From an uncultured Robiginitomaculum sp. (GTDB lineage Bacteria; Pseudomonadota; Alphaproteobacteria; Caulobacterales; Maricaulaceae): 64,000 nt of DNA. The stretch is from assembly GCA_938015875.1 (NCBI GenBank), contig CALLXE010000006.1, positions 1 through 64,000 on the forward strand. Direction: 5' to 3'. The number at the start of each line of letters is the position of its first letter. Position 1 is the stretch's first letter. Of the stretch, positions 1-10,117 are shown in pieces. Made by a program: the position numbers and the translations under genes. The notes beneath the pieces were generated by a model. That model was not told the DNA's origin, did no database searches, and saw nothing but the letters and a program-made list of their open reading frames with translations.

Positions 1-1
1 G

Positions 2-196
2 GTCCCGGCGAAAAGACGCGCCAAACCGCAAAAACGCTTCCCGGCCGTGGTCTTATGGCCCCATGAACTCGACGGGCAATATGTGCCGGATTTCAAAACC
101 CGCGCGCGGGTTCCGGAGGGCGGCGGCTACGCGGCTGACCCCGCGGCCCCGCCCCCGGCCGGACATTCCGGGCGCGCCATATTCGCCCCGCCTTAG
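2..196 (+). CDS. Possible C-terminal end of an unidentified protein, cut by the window edge
   Basis: An open frame enters from the left edge and stops at a TAG at 194-196, giving about 64 residues. The first half is basic and mixed in composition and contains LWPHELDGQYVPDFKTRA; the last 25 residues are rich in Ala, Pro and Gly and end in AIFAPP. I do not recognise a family. Other frames in this GC-rich stretch are also partly open, so this may be chance. The support is the protein-like first half and the drop to A+T-rich sequence just after the stop. Confidence 0.25.
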   Translation, partial: VPAKRRAKPQKRFPAVVLWPHELDGQYVPDFKTRARVPEGGGYAADPAAPPPAGHSGRAIFAPP

Positions 197-656
197 GGCG
201 CTTCTCTCTCCCCATAATAAATAACGGCTTGTTTCGATTGCCGCCGGTTCCCCGCGCTTCGGCGTGCAAAGCCGCAAAGCCGGCCCCGGGAGACTATACA
301 TATGACCCGCGCTGACCGGATATTTTGCGCCGGCAACGGCTCTGGCCGGCAGAGATTTATGCGGTGGAGCGTATGGAGGCGGCGCGGGTTGCGCGCGCCT
401 CGTCGTTTGCTTATGGCCCAACGTCCGGCGCGAAACGCCGTCGGCAGCATACAAAATTATGTCGCCGAAAATTTGATTCAAAACGGCTTATGCGGGCGGG
501 GTTAAAACCGCGCCGCGCGCCCCGGCGCAAACCTGTCTTTGCTCCGCCATAAATTTAGGATTTTCAGGGGCGTCAGATAAAATTTTGAAGGGTTAAGCCC
601 GCCGTAATTGCGGCGGGCCTATATCGGCGTGGTCGTATATGATGAATACAAATATT
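197..656. other. Stretch without a confident gene
   Basis: This stretch of about 460 bases carries several overlapping short open frames on both strands. All are rich in Arg, Ala and Gly, none has a clear ribosome binding site, and none resembles a known protein. I looked for tRNA, tmRNA, RNase P RNA and SRP RNA signatures and saw none. The only clear structure is the hairpin at 597-618. Confidence 0.4.
597..618. terminator. GC-rich hairpin downstream of the glycosyltransferase pair
   Basis: GCCCGCCG pairs perfectly with CGGCGGGC around a six-base loop. It lies about 40 bases beyond the stop of the small minus-strand gene at 657. There is no strong T-run on either side, so it is only a probable transcription end or RNA-stabilising stem. 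Confidence 0.45.
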
Positions 657-890
657 TTACCGGTTCATCCCCGGCAGGCCGCCGCCGGTTTGCCAGCCGA
701 GCAGGTTTGCCAGATGCACCAGAACCATCAGAGCCGTGGCGAGAAAGCCAAAGGTCAGAAACTTCCACGGCATCATGCGGGGCTTAAGGCTGTCACGCTC
801 GCGCGTGCCGAGATGCCAACAAAGCGCTGCCATTGCCAAGGCTGCAATGAGAATGATGATTGTCAGGCTAAGATGTGTCGCTTTGTCCAT
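657..890 (-). CDS. Small two-helix membrane protein
   Basis: This 77-residue protein has two predicted membrane helices, about residues 8-26 and 44-64, joined by a short charged loop with Arg and Lys. It overlaps the 3' end of the glycosyltransferase gene by 23 bases on the same strand, so the two are probably co-transcribed and translationally coupled. I do not recognise a family. Its position suggests a membrane partner or accessory of the glycosyltransferase, which is inference from context only. Confidence 0.5.
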   Translation of the reverse strand: MDKATHLSLTIIILIAALAMAALCWHLGTRERDSLKPRMMPWKFLTFGFLATALMVLVHLANLLGWQTGGGLPGMNR

Positions 891-2319
891 AGGCGTTCAC
901 ATGGCGCGCCGGTCGGCATTCGTCAATATAGCCCGGCATGTTTTGATCAAGTTTTGCGTGGCCATGGCCGGTTTTATGCCAGTAAAAGGGGGCTCTTACA
1001 AATTCTATGGCCGCCAAAACTGACGGCCAAAACAGCATAACCCAATAGGCAGGCATCCAAATCAGCGAGCGCCACAGATATTTGCGCCCCGCTATATAAG
1101 CGCCCATTGCCGCGCAGGTCAGCGCCGCGCCATAGCCGAAAACCATTAGGGCAAAATAAATCGGATGGGGCGGAACCGGTAAAATGCCGGCGGCCCAAAA
1201 AGCCCAAACGACTGCCATGCCGACAATGGCGAGCGGATGCAGGAAACTGGCCAGCAGGGTAGCGCCGATTGTAACTTGCAGCGCAATAAACCGCGCTTTG
1301 CCGAACCCGCGCAATTGGCGCATGTGCACAGTCCAGGTTTGGATATATCCCTTTTGCCACCGCATGCGCTGCTTTTTCCAATTGTCGTAATCTGACAGAG
1401 CTTCTTCTCCTGTCGGCGGATCAATGCAGCCCAGCGCGTATCCGTAGGCAGCGAGGCGAAAGGACAGGTCGGCATCTTCGGTGACATTGTGCGGGTCCCA
1501 GCGGCCGGCCGTGTCCAAAGCTTTGCGGGTGACATGATTGCTGGTCCCGCCCAGCGGGAAGGGCAGGCCAATAGCTGTCAGCAGCGGGTTCCAAACCCGA
1601 AACAGGGCATCATATTCAAGGGTGAACTGCCGGGTCAGCCAGTTTTGCGCGCTGTTATAGTAAGACAAAGGTGCCTGAACGCCGCCAAGCTTCGGGTCGG
1701 CATGAAGTGCGCGGGCGGCCGCTTTGAGCTGTCCGGGGTGGGGACGATCTTCGGCGTCGTATATTGTGATGATGTCGCCTTTCGCTGTTTTCATGGCGAC
1801 GTTGAGCGCTTTGGGTTTCGTCGCAGGCAGGCTGACCGGCACGACGACAGATTTAAACGGCGGCCGCAACCGGCTCATGACCGCCGCCGTGGTGTCCGAA
1901 TCATTGGCTTCGCTGATCATCATAATCTCAAGGCGGGCCGCCGGGTAATCGAGCGCTGCCAGCCCGTCCATCAGGCGGGGTACCATATGGGCCTCGTCGC
2001 GCATGGGGACGAGCACAGTATAGAAGGGCCAAATGTCAGGATCGGGATAAATCCTCGGCGTCCTGCGCAGCGCTATAATGCAGCCGAGCAAGCGCAGGGT
2101 TGCCATGATGCAAATGATTACGGTCAAAGCGCCGGTTACAGTCACAAAAATAAGCCGGGGCATGGTGATAAGGATGGTCAAAAACCCCGTCACTGCAATG
2201 ATAATAAGGAGCGTTTTATAACGGCTTGGCTGCCGATGCGCGGCAGACCAGACCGGCGCGTTTCGCAGTTGTCCGTCCCCGTAAATGACCGTATCGGCCT
2301 TTATACCTGCCTTGCCCAT
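868..2319 (-). CDS. Family 2 processive-type membrane glycosyltransferase
   Basis: The 483-residue protein has two N-terminal membrane helices (about 35-90), a cytoplasmic GT-A domain and C-terminal membrane helices (about 345-430). The GT2 landmarks are present in order: a DAED metal and nucleotide-sugar motif, TEDADLS around the catalytic Asp, and a QRMRW motif typical of cellulose-synthase-like enzymes. It probably transfers sugar from a nucleotide donor and extrudes a polysaccharide or glycolipid across the inner membrane. The product is unknown because no other polysaccharide genes are nearby. The small membrane gene at 657-890 follows in the same transcript. The start has a weak ribosome binding site, so the exact N-terminus is uncertain. 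Confidence 0.85.
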   Translation of the reverse strand: MGKAGIKADTVIYGDGQLRNAPVWSAAHRQPSRYKTLLIIIAVTGFLTILITMPRLIFVTVTGALTVIICIMATLRLLGCIIALRRTPRIYPDPDIWPFYTVLVPMRDEAHMVPRLMDGLAALDYPAARLEIMMISEANDSDTTAAVMSRLRPPFKSVVVPVSLPATKPKALNVAMKTAKGDIITIYDAEDRPHPGQLKAAARALHADPKLGGVQAPLSYYNSAQNWLTRQFTLEYDALFRVWNPLLTAIGLPFPLGGTSNHVTRKALDTAGRWDPHNVTEDADLSFRLAAYGYALGCIDPPTGEEALSDYDNWKKQRMRWQKGYIQTWTVHMRQLRGFGKARFIALQVTIGATLLASFLHPLAIVGMAVVWAFWAAGILPVPPHPIYFALMVFGYGAALTCAAMGAYIAGRKYLWRSLIWMPAYWVMLFWPSVLAAIEFVRAPFYWHKTGHGHAKLDQNMPGYIDECRPARHVNAYGQSDTS

Positions 2320-2432
2320 ACGAAACGGTAAGGCTTTGAAAGTGTAATAAAAGTTAATGCCCTTAAATTAAATTATTCGCCGGGCTCTGTTAACGCCTCA
2401 TCAACCTTTGATGCAGAGGCGTCCGATTATAC

Positions 2433-3655
<1,223 letters not shown>

Positions 3656-3749
3656 TCTTCGGCGCTTTTTTCGCGACAAAATGCCGTGAAATCAGGCTAT
3701 CCCTTTGCGGCGCTCGCGCGTATATAAAGGGCAAGCACAGGAGTATTTC

Positions 3750-4526
3750 ATGGTTCAGTTAACACTGCCGAAGAATTCAAAGATTTCAAAAGGTAAAGTT
3801 TGGGAATCCGAAACCGGAACCCGGATTAAGACCTTTAAAATTTATCGCTATGATCCTGAAGGCGGCGGACAGCCGACTTGGGACACATATAAGATCGATT
3901 TGGATGATTGCGGCCCGATGGTTTTGGACGCGCTTTTTAAGATTAAAAACGAAATTGACCCGACTTTGTCGTTTCGCCGCTCTTGCCGCGAAGGTGTTTG
4001 CGGATCCTGCGCCATGAATATTGGCGGACGCAATACGCTGGCCTGTACTAAAGGTATTGACGAAGTTGCCGGCGCCGCGATCACAATTTCGCCCCTGCCG
4101 CATTTGCCGGTTGTTCGTGATCTGGTTCCTGATCTGTCAAATTTCTACGCGCAATATGCCTCTATTGAGCCATGGCTGCACACGACCACTGCAGAGCCGG
4201 AAAAAGAATGGCATCAGACCCCCGAAGACCGTGATCGTCTTGACGGATTTTACGAATGTATTTTGTGTGCGTCTTGCTCCACGTCTTGCCCGTCTTATTG
4301 GTGGAACGGCGACCGTTATCTTGGCCCGGCGGTTTTGCTCCAAGCCTACCGCTGGCTTGTGGATAGCCGCGACGAAGCGACATCAGAACGCCTCGATATG
4401 CTCGAAGACCCGTTCAAGCTTTACCGCTGCCACACAATTATGAATTGCGCAAATGTTTGCCCCAAAGGTCTGAACCCGGCCAAGGCTATTGCAGACACAA
4501 AGAAAATGATGGTCGAACGGGCCTAA
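3750..4526 (+). CDS. sdhB: Succinate dehydrogenase iron-sulfur subunit
   Basis: The 258-residue protein carries the cysteine clusters of Sdh[10 protein letters not shown] for the 2Fe-2S centre, [12 protein letters not shown] and [14 protein letters not shown] for the 4Fe-4S and 3Fe-4S centres. The YWWN after the second cluster is the usual quinone-site region. It transfers electrons from the flavoprotein SdhA to ubiquinone in complex II. I chose the ATG at 3750 because CAGGAG lies 8 bases upstream and the protein then begins like its relatives; a longer frame from 3705 has no such signal. It stands alone: sdhC, sdhD and sdhA are not in the window, although they usually precede it directly. 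Confidence 0.93.
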   Translation: MVQLTLPKNSKISKGKVWESETGTRIKTFKIYRYDPEGGGQPTWDTYKIDLDDCGPMVLDALFKIKNEIDPTLSFRRSCREGVCGSCAMNIGGRNTLACTKGIDEVAGAAITISPLPHLPVVRDLVPDLSNFYAQYASIEPWLHTTTAEPEKEWHQTPEDRDRLDGFYECILCASCSTSCPSYWWNGDRYLGPAVLLQAYRWLVDSRDEATSERLDMLEDPFKLYRCHTIMNCANVCPKGLNPAKAIADTKKMMVERA

Positions 4527-4549
4527 GCTGCCCCTGCAATACAGATTTT

Positions 4550-4586
4550 AAAGCCCGCTTTTGCATTGCGTAAAAGCGGGCTTTTT
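4550..4586. terminator. Bidirectional rho-independent terminator
   Basis: A 13-base perfect stem (AAAGCCCGCTTTT with its complement) around a 9-base loop is followed by a T-run on the plus strand and preceded by A-rich sequence. It separates the convergent sdhB and acyltransferase genes and overlaps the stop codon of the latter. Confidence 0.85.
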
Positions 4587-5406
4587 ATTGCACGCCGTTT
4601 CCGAGGTCTTCCACAATCTGCCGAATATATTGGGTCGCATCCTTGGAATTGGCGGGCAGATCGGCGGGATTAATGACCGGCCCGAATGTCACGTCCGGGG
4701 TTACGCCGCCCTTATTGAGCATTTCGCGAAACAGGGTGATGTCCCGTAATTCACTGTTCAATTTTTCAAATATGTAATAAAGCCGCGAATTTTGCGCTTT
4801 GATGTGCATGGGCACAATCGGAATATTGTGTTTGCGGGCAAAGGCGGCGGCGGTTTGCATCCACGGGCGATCCGTGAGCGTGCCGCCCTCCATCATGGCC
4901 AGCGCGCCGGAAGGAAAAATAACTATGGCTTTACCGGCGGTTGCGGCTGCTTTCATAGCGGTCAGAGTTGCTTTAGCTTTCGCGGGACTACGCTTTGATT
5001 TGATCCATTCGACCGGGATGATGATGTCTTCGCAATCCGGGACAACGCGCAGCGCGTCTGCATTGGCCAGATAGACATGGTGCGGTCGGTGCGTTTTCAA
5101 AATTTCATATACAAATAATCCATCTGCGAGTCCTGTAGGGTGATTGCCTATAATAATGACGGGCCCTGATGCGGGGATATTGTTTGTGTCGATGGGGTTT
5201 GACGTGATCCCGATGTGCCGGCTGATATGCTCAAAGCAATCACGTCCGGTCATATTTTTAACCGCGTCGATGATTGAAACGGCCGCGCGGTAATTCAGCA
5301 AGCGGTACAGCGGGGTCCGAAGCCCCCGCCACAATAACGGCCGTCGTTGCAGGCGGGACGCGCGCTCGGCAATTAATGTATCAACAATGTGCGTCGCGCC
5401 GGTCAT
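4585..5406 (-). CDS. PlsC-like lysophospholipid acyltransferase family protein
   Basis: The 273-residue product contains GNHPTGLADG, the acyltransferase active-site box with the HX5D spacing seen in hemolysin-like/OlsB-type acyltransferases rather than HX4D. IIPVEW and FPSGAL, equivalent to the later PlsC blocks, follow. ELRDITLFREMLNKGG near the C-terminus is shared by a group of alphaproteobacterial acyltransferases. It probably transfers acyl chains to a lysolipid or ornithine-lipid-like acceptor at the inner membrane; the substrate is not determined. I use the ATG at 5406 because the upstream extension to 5484 would overlap the divergent arsC-like gene and adds residues unlike the family. 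Confidence 0.75.
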   Translation of the reverse strand: MTGATHIVDTLIAERASRLQRRPLLWRGLRTPLYRLLNYRAAVSIIDAVKNMTGRDCFEHISRHIGITSNPIDTNNIPASGPVIIIGNHPTGLADGLFVYEILKTHRPHHVYLANADALRVVPDCEDIIIPVEWIKSKRSPAKAKATLTAMKAAATAGKAIVIFPSGALAMMEGGTLTDRPWMQTAAAFARKHNIPIVPMHIKAQNSRLYYIFEKLNSELRDITLFREMLNKGGVTPDVTFGPVINPADLPANSKDATQYIRQIVEDLGNGVQ

Positions 5407-5468
5407 AAAGGGCAGGGTAATGCGCGGTGGGCGTTTGACAAAGCAAAATTCAAAGCTATGAGGGCAGT

Positions 5469-5969
5469 ATGACCTTATCTGCACCGATCAATGTTCTGTT
5501 TCTTTGCACCGGGAATTCCGCGCGCTCTATTTTATCCGAAGCGTTATGCAATGATTTGGGCGGGGATAAATGGCATGGCTTTTCTGCCGGCAGCAAGCCT
5601 TCGGGTATGCCGCATCCGGAAGGGTTGGCGCATCTCATGTCCAAGGGTCATGCCGTTGGCGGATACAGTTCCAAAAGCTGGGACGTGTTCTCAGGGGAGC
5701 ATGCCCCGGTCATGGATGTCATTATTACGGTCTGTGATAATGCCGCCAATGAAGTTTGCCCGGTCTGGCCCTATCGTGGGAACACGCCGCCGATTGTGGC
5801 GCATTGGCCGGCAGAAGATCCGGCGCATATTGAGCCATTGGCCGCGCGTCAGGCGGCGTTTGCGGATGTCTACCTTATCTGTAAGGCGCGCATAGAAGCC
5901 CTGATGGCGCTGGACACATCTGTGCCCCGGGACCGGTTGACGGCGGCTGTGCGCGCGATTGGCGCGTAA
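5469..5969 (+). CDS. ArsC-like low-molecular-weight phosphatase/arsenate reductase
   Basis: The 166-residue protein starts with VLFLCTGNSARS, the CX5R phosphate- or arsenate-binding loop of the thioredoxin-linked arsenate reductase and LMW protein tyrosine phosphatase fold. Two further cysteines lie in VCDNAANEVCPVW, in the position of the redox cysteine pair of such ArsC proteins. It would reduce arsenate to arsenite in the cytoplasm. No arsR or arsenite exporter is adjacent, so a phosphatase role cannot be excluded. A GAGG sequence lies 8-11 bases before the ATG. The gene is followed by a strong terminator. Confidence 0.75.
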   Translation: MTLSAPINVLFLCTGNSARSILSEALCNDLGGDKWHGFSAGSKPSGMPHPEGLAHLMSKGHAVGGYSSKSWDVFSGEHAPVMDVIITVCDNAANEVCPVWPYRGNTPPIVAHWPAEDPAHIEPLAARQAAFADVYLICKARIEALMALDTSVPRDRLTAAVRAIGA

Positions 5970-5993
5970 GGCTTTTTAAAATATTTCAGGTAT

Positions 5994-6027
5994 AAAAAAA
6001 GCCGCCCTCACTGAGGGCGGCTTTCTT
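5994..6027. terminator. Bidirectional rho-independent terminator
   Basis: GCCGCCCTC pairs with GAGGGCGGC around a three-base loop. A run of seven A lies on one side and TTTCTT on the other, so it can end the arsC-like gene and the convergent TM-helix gene. Confidence 0.85.
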
Positions 6028-6044
6028 ATAAGATGTGTCGCAAA

Positions 6045-7313
6045 CTATTTCTTAGCAGCAACGCGCTTTACAGGCGCTTTAACAGGCATAACTTCGTGAA
6101 GTTTGGCTTTTGCCCACTCACGTCCGCCAAGACCGAATGCGATTGCGGCTGCAACAGCGGCTGCGCCGATGCCCCAGTTAAACGCGGACTCGATGATGCC
6201 GTCGCCAAGATCCATTTCTGACAGACCCATAAAGGCAATCAAAAGAATGATGATGTAACGGATAGCGTTTGCAAGGCTCTCGCCGACAGCACCTTTGATC
6301 ATGTTGGTAACAACATTGGCGATGAACACGCCGGCGCCGATGATAACAAAGCCAAGAACGATTTTACCACCCAGAGCCAGAAGCGTAGAGAACACGGCTG
6401 ACAATGCAGGGATATCCAGAGCCGTCATTGCAGCGGTCAAGCCGAGCAATGTGATTGCGATAAAGCCCAGATTGCCGACGATTTTAGACGGTTTAAAGTT
6501 GGCTACTGTGTCGCCGTCCAAACCTTCAATCGCTGATACTGAATTATCCAAGCCCATAGCCGGCAATGTTGATTGCGCCAGATTGGAAACGAAGCGGCCG
6601 ATAAAGACTGCAATGCCAAGGATAATGGCTGCGCCGATGATCCGCGGGATATAAGCCAAAACCAGTTGCAGCATATCGCTGACAGGCTCGGAAATGCCCG
6701 GTATGTCCAGAACATTGATAGCTGTGATGCCTGCAATAATAACGATAATTGCGGCAACGAGCTTTGCCAAAGATGCGGAAAGCGAAGCGCGCGGGGCTGC
6801 TGTTTCTTCATCTGCCAGGGCAGGGGCGAAACGGCTGACGACGTTATCAAACTGCGCAACTTCCAAAGTGCTGGCGATAACGTTCTTAACAACGCGCGAA
6901 AGCAATACACCGACGGTCAGTACGATGCCGGCGGCAACGATTTTCGGGATGTAGGCAAAAACTTCGGCCATCATAGTGTTCAGGAAACCGAGTTGATCGG
7001 CGACGAGCGGGAATTGCGCTAAACCCATCATGATGAAGATGAGCCATACAAGCCAGAAGACGGCCGATGAGGCAGAGCGCCCTATATTATTGCCTGAAGC
7101 TTTGGCTTTTTTACCAAGACCTGTTTTGTTGATAATACCGGCCACGATAGCAGCCGCGATTTTAGCAATGAACCAACCGATAACGATTGTAATCAGAGCG
7201 ATAACAGGGCCTACAGCCCAGCTTGGCAAGATGCCGTCGAGGAAACCGGCGGTTTTCTCTTGCATACCGATGGCCGCATCTTGGACCCCGGAGATTTGTA
7301 GTAATGGTAACAT
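6045..7313 (-). CDS. TM-helix repeat (CmpX/mechanosensitive channel-like) membrane protein
   Basis: This 422-residue protein is almost entirely hydrophobic. It contains repeated units with the pattern helix, Y-I-P-(K/R)-I-(V/I)-(G/A)-A, helix (near residues 118 and 222), then GRFVSN or SRVVKN. These are the conserved TM helix repeats (PF05552-like) found in CmpX and MscS-related proteins. The last helix ends with FGLGGREWAK, reminiscent of the MscS pore-lining end, followed by a basic tail rich in Lys, Val and Ala. It is probably an inner-membrane channel or osmosensing protein. A clear GGGAGG ribosome binding site precedes the ATG. It is divergent from zapE across an inverted repeat. Confidence 0.75.
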   Translation of the reverse strand: MLPLLQISGVQDAAIGMQEKTAGFLDGILPSWAVGPVIALITIVIGWFIAKIAAAIVAGIINKTGLGKKAKASGNNIGRSASSAVFWLVWLIFIMMGLAQFPLVADQLGFLNTMMAEVFAYIPKIVAAGIVLTVGVLLSRVVKNVIASTLEVAQFDNVVSRFAPALADEETAAPRASLSASLAKLVAAIIVIIAGITAINVLDIPGISEPVSDMLQLVLAYIPRIIGAAIILGIAVFIGRFVSNLAQSTLPAMGLDNSVSAIEGLDGDTVANFKPSKIVGNLGFIAITLLGLTAAMTALDIPALSAVFSTLLALGGKIVLGFVIIGAGVFIANVVTNMIKGAVGESLANAIRYIIILLIAFMGLSEMDLGDGIIESAFNWGIGAAAVAAAIAFGLGGREWAKAKLHEVMPVKAPVKRVAAKK

Positions 7314-7393
7314 TAAGTAGCCTCCCAGCTAATTTTCAAAATAAAAGGAGGCGTGAATGAAACAAACCCCCTAAGAATACACACCTTAAAATG

Positions 7394-7422
7394 CGTTCAT
7401 GTTGATTAACCTAACATGAACG
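7394..7422. repeat. Ten-base inverted repeat in a divergent promoter region
   Basis: CGTTCATGTT and AACATGAACG face each other across a nine-base spacer (GATTAACCT) between the TM-helix protein gene and zapE. The symmetry suggests a dimeric regulator site. No run of T follows, so a terminator is unlikely. The regulator is unknown. Confidence 0.5.
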
Positions 7423-7462
7423 GTCTATGGGGCCAATAGAGATTGCAGTGAAGTGAGTGATT

Positions 7463-8602
7463 ATGTCGGTAAAAAACAGTTTGCTGGAGCAAGTCGAAAA
7501 CGGCGACCTGATCCGCGACGAAAGTCAGCTCGCTGCTGCTGTCCGTTTGGATGCTTTGCTGGAACGGTTGAAGGGTTATGAACTGACAAAAAGTCGGTTT
7601 TGGCGGACGCAGGACGCGCCCAAGGGGCTTTATCTGTGGGGCGGGGTCGGGCGCGGGAAGTCGATGCTTATGGACATGTTCTTTAACGCTGCGCCTGTGA
7701 AGGCTAAAAAGCGTGTTCATTTCCATGCTTTTATGCTTGACGTTCACGGACGTATTCATGCTTGGCGCAAACTTGATAAAAAAGGCCGCAAAGCGTCTCC
7801 CCATTATGTGCGCGGCGCCGGCGATGATCCGATTGCGCCGGTCGCAAATGCGATTGCCAAAGAAGGCCGGCTTTTATGTTTTGATGAATTCCATGTCACC
7901 GACATTACGGATGCCATGATATTGTCCCGCTTGTTTGAAGATTTGTTTGAACGGGGCGTTGTTGTTTTGGCGACCTCCAACAGAGAACCTGACGATCTTT
8001 ATCGGCATGGTCTGAACAGAAGCTTGTTTCTGCCGTTTATAGAGTTGCTGAAATCAAAACTTGAGGTTTTTGAATTTCCGGGCGCTACGGATCATCGTTT
8101 GCGTCAATTGACCTCGGCGCCTGTTTATTATGCACCACTTGGCCCGGACAGCGATGCTGCTGTGGACGCGGCGTGGCGGCGGCTCATCGGTCCCGCGGAG
8201 CCGCGCGAGACGGTTTTGACCGTACAGGGCCGCGAGATTGTCTTGCGCCGTACAGCCGCCGGCACGGCGCGGGCAAGTTTTGACCGCCTGTGCGGCGCCC
8301 CGCTTGGCGCGGCTGATTATCTGCGATTGGCCAATGCTTTTCAGACTTTGATCTTGGAAAATGTCCCGGTCATGGGCCGGGACATGCGCAATGAGGCCAA
8401 ACGGTTTGTTACTTTGATTGACGCGCTTTACGAAACCCGCACTAAATTGATCATGAGCGCGGCTGCGCAGCCTGACGCGCTTTACGTCTCCGGGGACGGC
8501 AGTTTTGAATTTGAGCGCACGGCCTCGCGCCTTGTAGAAATGCGCAGCGAGGATTATCTCGCTGCGCGCCGCTTAATGGCGGGGGATGAAGAGGAGGCTT
8601 AA
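7463..8602 (+). CDS. zapE: ZapE/AFG1-family cell division ATPase
   Basis: The 379-residue protein has a Walker A motif GVGRGKS at about residues 61-67, a Walker B motif LLCFDEFHVTDI and the TSNREP sensor-1 segment of the AFG1/ZapE family of P-loop ATPases. In E. coli ZapE acts on the Z-ring; mitochondrial relatives assist respiratory complex turnover. The gene sits alone on its strand with creD convergent just 14 bases away. I take the ATG at 7463; an in-frame GTG two codons earlier is possible, and the ribosome binding site is weak for both. Confidence 0.88.
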   Translation: MSVKNSLLEQVENGDLIRDESQLAAAVRLDALLERLKGYELTKSRFWRTQDAPKGLYLWGGVGRGKSMLMDMFFNAAPVKAKKRVHFHAFMLDVHGRIHAWRKLDKKGRKASPHYVRGAGDDPIAPVANAIAKEGRLLCFDEFHVTDITDAMILSRLFEDLFERGVVVLATSNREPDDLYRHGLNRSLFLPFIELLKSKLEVFEFPGATDHRLRQLTSAPVYYAPLGPDSDAAVDAAWRRLIGPAEPRETVLTVQGREIVLRRTAAGTARASFDRLCGAPLGAADYLRLANAFQTLILENVPVMGRDMRNEAKRFVTLIDALYETRTKLIMSAAAQPDALYVSGDGSFEFERTASRLVEMRSEDYLAARRLMAGDEEEA

Positions 8603-8616
8603 ACCGCCGGCGCATT

Positions 8617-10008
8617 TCAGGCGTCGGTCTTGGTAATCCCGTACCAATCAATGTTGCGGGTCAGATACATGGTCCCGGCAATAGCCAAGAAGCTGGTAAT
8701 CGCGCCGACCATGAGGGCAAAGTCCTCGATTTGCATCAACACATATAAAAGCCCGTAAACGCCGGCAAAGACAATGCCGGCCCGCACGGCATATTTTGTT
8801 CCGCCAAACACAGCGCCGGCATATCCGGCCGTGGCCGCAATCGTCGCGCCGGCCGCGATCATAAAGGCAAGTGTGAAGCCGATATGTTCAGAGAAGGCGA
8901 GCAGCAGCAGATAAAAGATGCATTGCGCCAATCCGATCAAAACATATTGCGCCGCATGAACCCGCGTGCCGATCATTACCTCAAATAAGAAGTAAGCCAA
9001 AAACACCAGACCGATAAACATGATCGCATATTTCAGGGCGCGATTGACTTTTTGATACGGATTAACAAGCTGTACCAGGTCAATGCCCATAGCGCGTTTA
9101 TTAAAGCTGTTGAGCCCCAATGTTTGCGCCGGGCCGCGAGCAGGTATTCCGCGGGCCAAAAACGGCACTGACCATGTGGCCTTAAATCCGTTTTCCGTAA
9201 TCTCCCGCGTTTCAGGCGGGAATTTACCCTGAAAACCGGGGTGTGGCCAATCACCGGTTACGGCGGCTTTTGTCGATTTCGCAAAGGGCGCAAGGGTCAG
9301 CTTTTGCGCGCCCTTGATTGGCAGCAAAGCCGCAACATCGAAACTGCCTTTTTCGATTAAATCGCCGACATTCACGGACATATATTGCAGGCCTGTGCCG
9401 CTCATGACGGTTGGCATTGAGGAAAAGCTTTTCGAGTAAATATCATCGCCGCGTCCGATTTGTCCTTGCAGATCGCCTGAAATTGCCGGCTCAAATTGAC
9501 GTTTGGCTTCGCCGTTGACCGACAAAAAGACGTCGTCGCGCAGGCCGCGAACATCGCTCATTCCGATCAGAATTTGCGCGCGGTCCCAATTAATCGTTCG
9601 GCCGGCGTTCAGCGCGCTGAGATTTTCCGGCAGGGTAAAGCTCGCTTTAAAATCTGCGCTGGCCTGATAGGTTTGAACTTTGTAAAGAGAGCGCTGCTGC
9701 GTATCTGTAGTCAGGTCGTCTAAGGTGACGTTGCCGCTTTCGGCAAAGACCACATACTGGCCGATATGGGCAATCGCGCCTTCTTTATTATATGTTGTGA
9801 ACGGCGCTACTAATATAGGGCCCAGCACGGATTGATCCCCCCCATAGCGCTCGCTGACCTCGCGGGTCACATCATTGGCGCGTCCTGCGCGGTCATAAGA
9901 AATCAGGGAGATAAATAAAGCCGGAATTCCCATGAGTAAAACCAAGCCGCAGACCAGCAGCAGTTTTAATCCCAAGGAGCGTCCGGTCACGGATTTTGAT
10001 AATGTCAT
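8617..10008 (-). CDS. creD: CreD-like inner membrane protein
   Basis: The 463-residue protein has one N-terminal membrane helix (about 14-35), a periplasmic region of about 280 residues and five or six C-terminal helices (about 330-455). The N-terminal block with GIPALFISLISYDRAGRA and the conserved SVLGPILVAPF segment match the CreD family of envelope integrity proteins. Its biochemical role is not established; in enterobacteria it belongs to the CreBC regulon and affects colicin tolerance and envelope stress. No creBC genes are adjacent here. Confidence 0.82.
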   Translation of the reverse strand: MTLSKSVTGRSLGLKLLLVCGLVLLMGIPALFISLISYDRAGRANDVTREVSERYGGDQSVLGPILVAPFTTYNKEGAIAHIGQYVVFAESGNVTLDDLTTDTQQRSLYKVQTYQASADFKASFTLPENLSALNAGRTINWDRAQILIGMSDVRGLRDDVFLSVNGEAKRQFEPAISGDLQGQIGRGDDIYSKSFSSMPTVMSGTGLQYMSVNVGDLIEKGSFDVAALLPIKGAQKLTLAPFAKSTKAAVTGDWPHPGFQGKFPPETREITENGFKATWSVPFLARGIPARGPAQTLGLNSFNKRAMGIDLVQLVNPYQKVNRALKYAIMFIGLVFLAYFLFEVMIGTRVHAAQYVLIGLAQCIFYLLLLAFSEHIGFTLAFMIAAGATIAATAGYAGAVFGGTKYAVRAGIVFAGVYGLLYVLMQIEDFALMVGAITSFLAIAGTMYLTRNIDWYGITKTDA

Positions 10009-10117
10009 TGTTTTGCTCTTTTGGTTACAAATTATTCGCTGTGGATATGAACGCTAATACAGGCGGCCTTAAGGCGCAAATGCGGCGCTCAGCGGGTCTT
10101 TATTTGGCAATTTATAA

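Noticed and set aside
302-552. Two overlapping short plus-strand frames near the left end
   Set aside because: They have no ribosome binding site and an Arg-rich composition expected of random GC-rich DNA, and they match no known family.
1489-2331. A 280-residue plus-strand open frame
   Set aside because: It is the reverse shadow of the glycosyltransferase gene; it is rich in Arg, Gly and His and has no family features.
7394-7422. The inverted repeat as a LexA (SOS) box
   Set aside because: Alphaproteobacterial LexA sites are direct repeats of GTTC with seven bases between; the geometry here differs.
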